In this document: positions 57,874 to 64,000 of the stretch, piece after piece
Position numbering within the stretch: position 1 is the first letter of the stretch
Layout of the letters: the number at the start of each line of letters is the position of its first letter
Assembly (NCBI RefSeq): GCF_002632615.1
Contig: NZ_NITZ01000005.1
Span: 124,001-188,000, forward strand
DNA: 64,000 bases
Reading direction: 5' to 3'
DNA from: Xenorhabdus miraniensis
GTDB taxonomy: Bacteria > Pseudomonadota > Gammaproteobacteria > Enterobacterales > Enterobacteriaceae
The notes under the pieces: generated by a model
The model's database searches: none
Told to the model about the DNA's origin: nothing
Seen by the model: the letters and a program-made list of their open reading frames with translations, nothing else
Position numbers and translations under genes: made by a program

Positions 57874-58653
57874 TCATTTTATGCCTGTCCAAACTGTCCA
57901 AAAGTCTTTCTCAACAATATCAGTCTTGTTACCCAACGATTTTTCCATATGGTTGATAAGGTGAGTGATTTCTTCATCACTCAATTCGTGCAAAATAGAG
58001 CGGCCTTTGCGTAGTTGAAAATCTGCGGCCAATTGTGAAAAATCCTTATAAGTGTTGTTTTTTTCTAAAAAAGGTACTGCCTTAACTTGTTTAAATCCTA
58101 CTGCTTTTAGTCCATTAATGACTTCAATATTGTCCGGTCTACGTTGGGTTTCAAAATGATATAGGTGAGGGTAAACATCAAAAATATAGTCCCGAATATG
58201 TTCAGGTGAATTCGGAAGTTGGATATCCTGAAGGGTTCTGTCCTGTAAAATGTACATTCCACCAGAACGTAATAAACGATGGGCTTCAGCAAAACATGTT
58301 GTTCTGTTTTCTTGGGTTATATGGTGGATAAGCGCTCTTTCAAAAACAATATCCTGACTGTTATCAGGCAAACCAGTGCAAAGAGCATCACCTTGTTTGA
58401 TCATGATATTCGAAAGACCGTGAGTATTTTCTGCCGTATCAGCTAGCATCTGCTGTGAAAAATCAACACAAGTGACTTTCTTCGCCCCCATTTTTACCCA
58501 CGCCAGTGAATAAATACCACCCCCGCAGCCAATATCTGCAATTTCTTTATTACGTGGTTCCACCAGTTTTTGGATTAAATCGTACCATTCCTGTTGAGCA
58601 TCACGGCCAACGTAAGTATGTCTGTTTTCTTTAGCATTAAAGTTAATTGGCAT
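57874..58653 (-). CDS. Class I SAM-dependent methyltransferase
   Basis: A 259-residue methyltransferase with SAM motif I (EIADIGCGGGIYSLAWVKMG) and the acidic end of the second strand (VTCVDFSQQML), then motif II/III (QDIVFERALIHHI, LLRSGGMYILQDR). It resembles ubiE/SAM small-molecule methyltransferases; the substrate is not evident. It precedes, on the same strand, a LysE-type exporter gene at 58699-59313, with 45 nt between them, and the two may form an operon with the exporter first. Confidence 0.8.
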   Translation of the reverse strand: MPINFNAKENRHTYVGRDAQQEWYDLIQKLVEPRNKEIADIGCGGGIYSLAWVKMGAKKVTCVDFSQQMLADTAENTHGLSNIMIKQGDALCTGLPDNSQDIVFERALIHHITQENRTTCFAEAHRLLRSGGMYILQDRTLQDIQLPNSPEHIRDYIFDVYPHLYHFETQRRPDNIEVINGLKAVGFKQVKAVPFLEKNNTYKDFSQLAADFQLRKGRSILHELSDEEITHLINHMEKSLGNKTDIVEKDFWTVWTGIK

Positions 58654-58698
58654 AATAGAGATCCCTTATAGCGACTATTAGTTTATTGCCAAGTTTTA

Positions 58699-59313
58699 TC
58701 AGCTAACAATAGGAATAGCACCTAAAGAAACACCCAACCCGATTAGAATAACGCCAATGATTCGATTGAGCATTGTTTGTTTTTCTAACATTGCAGATCT
58801 AAGTTTTTGGTTGGAAAAGAAAATAGCAACACCAACAAACCAAAAAAGGTGCATTAGAGAAATAAAAATTCCATAGCCCATTTGCAAGCTAATACCGGTC
58901 GATGGGGAAACAATTTGAGTAAATGTGCTGACAACAAAAAGTGTTGTTTTAGGGTTTAATACATTTGTCAAAAAACCTGTTCTAAACGCGGTAATTGAGA
59001 CAATCTTTGTTGAGTTAATATCAATATCAACTTTCGTTTTTGATGTGAGTGTCTTATAACCAATATAGATAAGGTAAATAGCCCCTATAACTTTTATAGC
59101 AAGCAATATATTAGGAGAGTGAGCAATCAAAATACCAATCCCAAGTATGGTATAAGTAACATGCACCAAGATACCTACCGCAATCCCAAATGCCGCCAAT
59201 ATGCCTGCTTGCCGACCATAAAGGTAACTATTACGGGTGATCATCGCAAAGTCAGCTCCCGGGCTAATAACAGCAAGAATGGTAATAATGGCTATAGCAA
59301 TTAACTCTGTCAT
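58699..59313 (-). CDS. LysE/RhtB-family amino acid exporter
   Basis: A 204-residue inner-membrane protein with six spans. The family start ISPGADFAMITRNSYLYGRQAG matches RhtB/LysE translocators (PGPxxxxxxxxxxxxGRxxG type). Members export threonine, homoserine, leucine or other amino acids. It is upstream of the methyltransferase gene in the same direction. Confidence 0.88.
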   Translation of the reverse strand: MTELIAIAIITILAVISPGADFAMITRNSYLYGRQAGILAAFGIAVGILVHVTYTILGIGILIAHSPNILLAIKVIGAIYLIYIGYKTLTSKTKVDIDINSTKIVSITAFRTGFLTNVLNPKTTLFVVSTFTQIVSPSTGISLQMGYGIFISLMHLFWFVGVAIFFSNQKLRSAMLEKQTMLNRIIGVILIGLGVSLGAIPIVS

Positions 59314-59350
59314 TATGTTTCCTGATTATTGGTTTTCATATTTTGGTAAC

Positions 59351-59600
59351 TTAACCTGAATTCTGGATAAGAAATTGACGAAATTCCTGTTCCAAGAGCA
59401 ACGTTTTGGTGTGCACCAAAAACCGCTCTGGGGAGGAGCAGGCAATGAACAAATTAGTTGAAATTTTCTGCGATGTCGATGACTTTTGTCGTTTTTTCAT
59501 TCCTTAATGGGCACAGTTTTGTCTCAATAAGGGGTATCGTCAGCGCCGTCGACAAGGTCACATGTATCCCCGTGAAATCATAACTTGCTCAGTTAGACCT
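59351..59600 (+). mobile_element. Left end of a decayed IS982-family element
   Basis: An inverted-repeat-like end, TTAACCTGAATT (59351-59362), precedes a degenerate transposase start at ATG 59445: MNKLVEIFCDVDDFCRFFIP, then a TAA stop (codon 21), then WAQFCLNKGYRQRRRQGHMY. The IS982 transposase N-terminus (LFC.VDDFC..F.PQW) is clear. Similarity ends near 59590. The matching right end lies at 63711-63915. Confidence 0.7.
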
Positions 59601-59827
59601 GTTTTGTCGGTGTCGCCCCTTCCGTTTTGGTGCCACCATAGGGTGTTTGGGGGGAGGGGGTAGCATAACGAGGAAAAACCTCAATGGATTACATTCTTAA
59701 ACAATAACCGTTTATTTCAGATAGAAAAAAGCTTCATTTATGATCTGATAATTGTCGCCAAACTCAATATCAGAAACACGAATGAAGCCTGTAATGATTA
59801 TCGCTATCAAACTTAAGGATAGGGTTG

Positions 59828-60451
59828 TCAAATCCTGCATTTTCTAACTGACTTTTCGCGATCTTGCTCTGGAACATCTTCCACAAGATTATTGTTATGA
59901 TGTACGCCGTTAAAACTCTTACCGGTTGATGTTTTTATACATTTTTTAGTTAATTTATGACTAATATCTGAACCTTGTTTTTGGTCTAACAACATATTCA
60001 TTTTGTTAGTTAACTCCTTATTTTCATTTTGTAGCTTGACATATGTGATACCTGCTTCGCGCATACTTTTCTTGAACCTATCACACACTTTAATGTATTT
60101 TTTATAAATACCCTCTGCCTCTTTCTTATATTTTCCATATGATTCATTAAATTTTATTCTTAATTTATGATCATGAAACGTCCGCTCTAATTTTTGATAA
60201 ACTTTAAAAACTTCAAATTTATTAGAAAAGATAGAAAATTTAATGACAATGGATTTATCTTTATCAATTAAATTAATATAAATTTTTTTACCTAATAATA
60301 AAATATCCTCGATTTTATCAAAAGAATCTGAGAATAAAATTCTATTATTTCTATGTTTCTCTATAGTTAAATGATTCCCAGTGTCTCTGGTGTTTAGTCT
60401 GAAAATGTAATTACCAAATTCATAATTATCATTTTTATCAATGCCACTCAT
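59828..60451 (-). CDS. Unknown coiled-coil protein
   Basis: A 207-residue hydrophilic protein, low in G+C, starting MSGIDKNDNYEFGNYIFRLN. The first 100 residues look beta-rich; residues about 95-155 (KYKKEAEGIYKKYIKVCDRF onward to NENKELTNKMNMLL) are strongly helical and coiled-coil-like; the tail is charged. No signal peptide or transmembrane span. I do not recognise a family. It lies inside the IS982-bracketed block, which suggests acquired DNA; a structural or effector-type role cannot be assigned. Confidence 0.6.
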   Translation of the reverse strand: MSGIDKNDNYEFGNYIFRLNTRDTGNHLTIEKHRNNRILFSDSFDKIEDILLLGKKIYINLIDKDKSIVIKFSIFSNKFEVFKVYQKLERTFHDHKLRIKFNESYGKYKKEAEGIYKKYIKVCDRFKKSMREAGITYVKLQNENKELTNKMNMLLDQKQGSDISHKLTKKCIKTSTGKSFNGVHHNNNLVEDVPEQDREKSVRKCRI

Positions 60452-60746
60452 GATTTATTCCTTATTTCTTTTCTAATTATACTCTGCGTCTTTCAAGCTG
60501 CCTTTTTGTTGGCTGCAAAATCCGATCGAGCAAAATGCAATCAAATGAACAATTCTTTAAACTTTTATAGGAGGCCATAGAGTTAAAGAATAATATTTAC
60601 ATTTTAAGGATAAATATCAATCAAAGTATGCTCGCGCCCTGCTGGAATGATAAGTGTCTACTAATTTAAACTCAGTGACTGGCAGATTCAACTTCCAAAT
60701 GCAACGCTACCCACAACTTATGCAGTCTGTCATAGTTTGAAGTGAT
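60452..60746. other. Gene-poor spacer
   Basis: About 295 bp between the unknown gene and the IS110 relic. It contains the likely promoter of the coiled-coil gene on the minus strand; nothing else was recognised. Confidence 0.3.
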
Positions 60747-60920
60747 GTGATGGACGCTCCCTTTTTCAGAGGCAAACAGTGCCATCTTTCTTTCCGATGC
60801 ACTGAATTTCGGGAGAACATCTCATGGATGGGATATACCGTCAGGCTGGTCCCGGCTCAACACGTCAAGGCCTTCAGCCATCATCAAAAATATTCGCGCC
60901 CGAACCAGCATTTGTCAGTT
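60747..60920 (+). mobile_element. IS110-family transposase relic
   Basis: An open fragment containing ISWMGYTVRLVPAQHVKAFS, then HHQK, corresponds to the IS110 transposase segment 'GH.VRL(I/V)PAQ.VK.F....KND'. Both ends are missing. The fragment abuts the 3' end of the LysR gene. Confidence 0.6.
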
Positions 60921-61820
60921 TTTAGTAGCCCGGTCCCTTGAGCGTCTCTGAAGAAAATCAATCAGAGCACGTACCTTAGCGGAGATGTGGCGGGTATTAG
61001 GGTAAACCGCATACACGCCCTGCAAAGGGAAATGGTAATCGGGCAGTAGATGTTGTAGTTCCCCGCTTGCTAAAGCGGGCCGGACGAGCCACTCCGGTAA
61101 CAGCGCAACACCACAGCCTTCCAGTATGAAACTCATCAGCGCAGAAGCACTGTCAGTTGAGAACCTGACGGGTCCAGTGATGGAAAAATCGATCTTCTGC
61201 TGTTCAGGACCCGTTACTTGCCAGCGCAGAGGGGACTGGAGACGAGTATGAATAACCCATTCCACCTGACCCAACATATTAAGCGAATCTATCGGGTTAT
61301 TTTTAATCCATTTCGGCGCGGCCACTGGGATTATTGAAAAGTTGTCTATTATCGCTGCGTGATAACTGGAATCAGCCAATTTGCCAAGGCGAATGGCAAC
61401 GTCGAAGTGCTCTGAAATAAGATCGGCATGATAGGAAGACGAAACGTAGCGAATACTCAGCTCCGGGTGTGCCTGCCCGAATGCCACTAAAGCGGGGATG
61501 ATCATTGTAGTGCCATATTCCGGTGTACTGGTTATTCGTAACTCACCACCAAATCCTCTATGACTGAATTGCACATCATTCACAATATCTTCTGTTTCTT
61601 TTAGAAGATGAACACTACGCAGGTAAAAAGCCTCCCCCGCTTGCGTAAGTGCTAGACGTCGGGTAGTGCGTAGCAACAACGACACACCAAGCTCCTCCTC
61701 CAGTTGCCGAATGTTAAAACTAACTACTGCCTTCGTTTGTCTGAGCGTGGTGGCTGCTGATGTGAAACTCCCCGCCTCTACCACGGCCACAAACATTGCT
61801 ACACGTTGTAAATTGAGCAT
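60915..61820 (-). CDS. LysR-family transcriptional regulator
   Basis: A 301-residue LTTR: N-terminal winged HTH (about residues 1-60: FVAVVEAGSFTSAATTLRQT, then SFNIRQLEEELGVSLLLRTTRR) and a co-inducer domain from about residue 90. ATG 61820 (MLNLQRVAMF) is preferred; the extension to 61841 is not typical. It is divergent from an MFS exporter gene with a 108-bp gap that holds a perfect dyad, the usual arrangement of a LysR regulator controlling an efflux gene. Confidence 0.9.
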   Translation of the reverse strand: MLNLQRVAMFVAVVEAGSFTSAATTLRQTKAVVSFNIRQLEEELGVSLLLRTTRRLALTQAGEAFYLRSVHLLKETEDIVNDVQFSHRGFGGELRITSTPEYGTTMIIPALVAFGQAHPELSIRYVSSSYHADLISEHFDVAIRLGKLADSSYHAAIIDNFSIIPVAAPKWIKNNPIDSLNMLGQVEWVIHTRLQSPLRWQVTGPEQQKIDFSITGPVRFSTDSASALMSFILEGCGVALLPEWLVRPALASGELQHLLPDYHFPLQGVYAVYPNTRHISAKVRALIDFLQRRSRDRATKN

Positions 61821-61833
61821 AAATCTTCCACTT

Positions 61834-61856
61834 ACTGTCAAATATTTTTTGACAGT
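61834..61856. promoter_or_regulatory. Dyad in the LysR/MFS divergent promoter
   Basis: ACTGTCAAA (61834-61842) and TTTGACAGT (61848-61856) form a perfect 9-bp inverted repeat with a 5-nt spacer. It includes a T-N11-A LysR-box pattern, and TTGACA on the right arm could be a -35 box for the MFS gene. Confidence 0.65.
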
Positions 61857-61928
61857 GTATCAGTGCGGCAGCTCTTTATCCTTCCCATTACCGGAATTAT
61901 ATTATTCATTTTTAACAGGGAAGAGAGT

Positions 61929-63311
61929 ATGAATTATCGTAGTAAAGTGGCGGTCGTTTACCTTCTTGGCTTTTTCCTCGACTTAGTAAATATATTTATC
62001 TCCAATGTTGCTTATCCCACTATAGGTAAGGAAATGCATGCTTCAGTGGCAGAGTTAGCATGGATCAGTCATGGCTACATATGTGGGCTCACGCTTATTA
62101 TTCCTCTCAGTGCGTGGTTGACACAGCGTGCAGGTGCCCGGCGGGTGTTTTTACTTTCGTTAGCCTTATTTGCACTGGGAACAACGGCATCTGGATTTGC
62201 ACATTCACTTGAAGAACTGGTTTTCTATCGAGTTGTGCAGGGCATTGGTGGTGGACTGTTAATACCAGTCGGTCAGGCGTTGACGTGGCAGCTTTATGCA
62301 AAATATGAGCGAGCTAAACTTTCATCTGCCATTATGTTGGTAGCACTACTAGCTCCTGCTCTATCCCCTGCCTTGGGTGGCTTGCTGGTCCAAATGCTCA
62401 ACTGGCGCTGGGTGTTCTTTGCCAGTTTGCCGCTAATCCTGCTGACACTGATACTGGCTTTCATATGGTTACAGGACGGGATCACGTCTGAAAAAAATAA
62501 AGCTCTCGATTTCTCTGGTCTTGTAATCGGATGTGCTGGCCTATTTCTCATTTTACTCGGAATGACAAAAATGAGTGAGGCGGGAAGCATTGCAAAAGGC
62601 ACGATACTTTTCTTATCGGGTATCATTCTGCTAGCCTTTTTCATTATTCGCAGTAGTCGGCATTCTGAGCCACTTTTCAGCTTTCATCTCCTTTCTGACC
62701 CATTAATGCGCTTCTCAATGCTGGTTTATCAGTTCGTGCCTGGCTTGTTTATGGGAGTAAGTCTGGTTGGTGTCATTTATCTGCAAACATTTCTCGGTAT
62801 GTCCGCCGCTGAGACAGGAGCATTAATGATTCCCTGGTCACTGGCTTCGTTTCTAGCGATCACTGTTACAGGCAAAACATTTAACCGCTTGGGACTACGA
62901 CCACTCATCATGACTGGCTGTTTGCTACAGGCGATAGGCATTTTGTTACTTTCGGTAGTGACGCACAACGGGCAAAACTACCTGCTAGTGACGGCTTTTG
63001 CACTGATGGGGATGGGGGGGAGTTTGTGTAGCAGCACCGCCCAGAGTAGTGCTTTCCTTGAGGTATCAGCCACAGCCATGCCTGAAGCAAGTGCATTGTG
63101 GAACATAAACCGTCAGCTCAGTTTCTGCTTTGGTGTAGCGCTGTTGAGCCTGCTACTCAATCTGTTTATTAGCCATCTCGCACTGCGACAGGCTTATATG
63201 TGGACATTTTATACAGCAGTAGCCGGTGCTCTTATTCCACTCCTGCTCAGCTTGAGTATTAATAACCGGAACATAAAACGTAATCTTTTATCAGCAGAAG
63301 AGAATAGATAA
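61929..63311 (+). CDS. DHA2-type (EmrB-like) MFS drug exporter
   Basis: A 460-residue drug:H+ antiporter with about 14 spans. It starts MNYRSKVAVVYLLGFFLDLV and includes the motif C-like region ALSPALGGLLVQMLNWRWVFF. The frame is open upstream to 61863, but ATG 61929 follows GGGAAGAGAG. It overlaps the start of the SnoaL-like gene at 63311 (ATG shares the TAATGA junction), and is divergent from the LysR gene that probably controls it. Confidence 0.88.
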   Translation: MNYRSKVAVVYLLGFFLDLVNIFISNVAYPTIGKEMHASVAELAWISHGYICGLTLIIPLSAWLTQRAGARRVFLLSLALFALGTTASGFAHSLEELVFYRVVQGIGGGLLIPVGQALTWQLYAKYERAKLSSAIMLVALLAPALSPALGGLLVQMLNWRWVFFASLPLILLTLILAFIWLQDGITSEKNKALDFSGLVIGCAGLFLILLGMTKMSEAGSIAKGTILFLSGIILLAFFIIRSSRHSEPLFSFHLLSDPLMRFSMLVYQFVPGLFMGVSLVGVIYLQTFLGMSAAETGALMIPWSLASFLAITVTGKTFNRLGLRPLIMTGCLLQAIGILLLSVVTHNGQNYLLVTAFALMGMGGSLCSSTAQSSAFLEVSATAMPEASALWNINRQLSFCFGVALLSLLLNLFISHLALRQAYMWTFYTAVAGALIPLLLSLSINNRNIKRNLLSAEENR

Positions 63312-63708
63312 TGAACCATTATATTAATGAAGTGTTGGAAGCTCATGTTGCCATTGAGAACTGGCTTGGCAAAGGTGAAGGAGACGTGCAGACACTCCTT
63401 GACCGGTTCAGTCAGGATTATTCAATGATCACGATAACAGGCACGATGCTTGATCATGAGTCTCTGGGCCGTTTTTTTGTTGCTAAACGTGCAAGCCGCC
63501 CGGGATTACATATTGTTGTGGATTCGCTGTGTGTCTTGGAAGAGTGGAAGAGTGGGAGAGTGGGGCTGTAATTTTATATCGTGAACAGCAGACCGAGCCC
63601 GACAAAGAGACCACAATTCGCTGGTCAACCGCTGTCTTTAACCTTCATGCAGATACACCTGTCTGGCTTCATTTGCACGAAACATTACAGCCAAACAATC
63701 CAGGCTAA
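63311..63708 (+). pseudogene. SnoaL/DUF4440-like protein, frameshifted by an 8-bp duplication
   Basis: The frame starts MNHYINEVLEAHVAIENWLG and stops prematurely after codon 86. Coding continues in another frame as AVILYREQQTEPDKETTIRW... to TAA 63706-63708. An exact tandem repeat AGAGTGGG (63549-63556 and 63557-63564) lies at the break; removing one copy restores a 129-residue protein. It resembles NTF2-like/DUF4440 small enzymes or binding proteins. It is translationally coupled to the MFS gene (ATG within TAATGA). Confidence 0.75.
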
Positions 63709-63710
63709 CA

Positions 63711-63915
63711 AGGTGCTTTATCATCGAAACAATTAATGGGTAATTAAAACCCCTTTCTCAAATAGAGCATTCTCACCACCGAAGTATAAAAGAATTTCTG
63801 TTGACTGTTTTAGGTGGCGTGATTGCTTACTGCCCTAAATGGAAGAAACCATCACTGAAAGTTTTCTACTCAGAAGAAGATTTCCCAGCGATGGCTTAAA
63901 CTAAATTCGGGTTAA
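63711..63915 (+). mobile_element. Right end of a decayed IS982-family element
   Basis: A transposase C-terminus in one frame: RCFIIETING, stop, [20 protein letters not shown], then [20 protein letters not shown] to TAA 63897-63899. 'IET...QLK..SQIEHSRHRS' and 'IAY....KKPSL' are IS982 hallmarks. AATTCGGGTTAA (63904-63915) is the inverted complement of the left end TTAACCTGAATT with one mismatch. Confidence 0.72.
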
Positions 63916-63919
63916 CTTA

Positions 63920-64000
63920 GCTATTCGTCGAAATGATTTTATTTGGGATAAGCGTTATTTTGCTGAAATTTTGGGAGACGTAAGATCCCGTAGTGACAGC
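63920..64000 (+). other. Possible partial ORF running off the right edge
   Basis: A frame reading LAIRRNDFIWDKRYFAEILG, then DVRSRSDS, is open from just after the IS982 end to the window edge and looks coding. It has no start codon, so it may be the remainder of a gene interrupted by the element. Unidentified. Confidence 0.3.

Noticed and set aside
59718..59820. Coding-like stretch on the minus strand just downstream of the coiled-coil gene (GFIRVSDIEFGDNYQIINEA)
   Set aside because: No start codon, in a different frame from the neighbouring gene and not recognised; too short to call.
1..64000. CRISPR array, tRNA, rRNA
   Set aside because: No regularly spaced repeats and no cloverleaf or rRNA-like stretch were seen on reading through the window; a covariance-model scan was not possible.

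Overview
The window is a gamma-proteobacterial chromosome segment that I place in the Morganellaceae, most probably Xenorhabdus. The core gene order is enteric: minCDE beside ycgL-ycgM-ycgN, ldhA-hslJ, yciY-tonB-yciA-yciB, yciC-ompW, ydgI-ydgH-pntAB and uspE-fnr. FNR, MinD, TonB and PntAB are close to the E. coli proteins. The A+T-rich intergenic DNA, a short mannose-resistant-type fimbrial operon and a giant NRPS gene in an otherwise ordinary neighbourhood fit Xenorhabdus. The genus call is inference.

Layout. 1-7,500: min operon (minus), ycgL / MltB-like lipoprotein / ycgM / ycgN (plus), a GhoS/DUF2622-like gene followed by a 27-residue membrane peptide, then hslJ and ldhA (minus). 7,500-14,000: yciY, tonB (with a Fur-box-like site), yciA, yciB, a SulP transporter inserted between yciB and yciC, and ompW with a perfect FNR box upstream. 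14,000-19,100: four-gene chaperone-usher operon on the minus strand, followed by about 960 bp without genes. 20,000-26,200: ydgI, ydgH, pntA, pntB.

26,300-48,060: a divergent MFS exporter and one 20-kb NRPS gene of 6,662 codons. It has six modules: C*-A-T / dual C/E-A-T / C-A-T / C/E-A-T / C-A-T / C/E-A-T-TE. Pocket residues read by eye suggest Ser, Gln, X, Phe-like, X, Lys-like, where the X pockets of modules 3 and 5 are identical and unfamiliar. Dual C/E domains in modules 2, 4 and 6 predict a D-L-D-L-D-L chain. The first C domain is degenerate, so the chain probably starts with a free amine and may be cyclised by the terminal TE. The architecture resembles the ambactin synthetase AmbS of Xenorhabdus as I remember it; this was not checked.

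48,100-51,300 is a small accessory island: a Ham1/RdgB-like pyrophosphatase, a small P-loop kinase, a resolvase relic and a tyrosine recombinase. Core genes uspE and fnr then return, next to a DMT exporter, an orphan DmsC-like membrane protein, a tyrosine-decarboxylase-like PLP enzyme, a methyltransferase and a LysE-type exporter. 59,350-63,915 is a block bracketed by the two ends of a decayed IS982-family element. It contains an unknown coiled-coil protein, an IS110 relic and a LysR / DHA2-type MFS / SnoaL-like cassette whose last gene is frameshifted by an exact 8-bp tandem duplication.

I saw no rRNA, tRNA or CRISPR array. All function calls come from reading the translations and motifs; no database search was possible.
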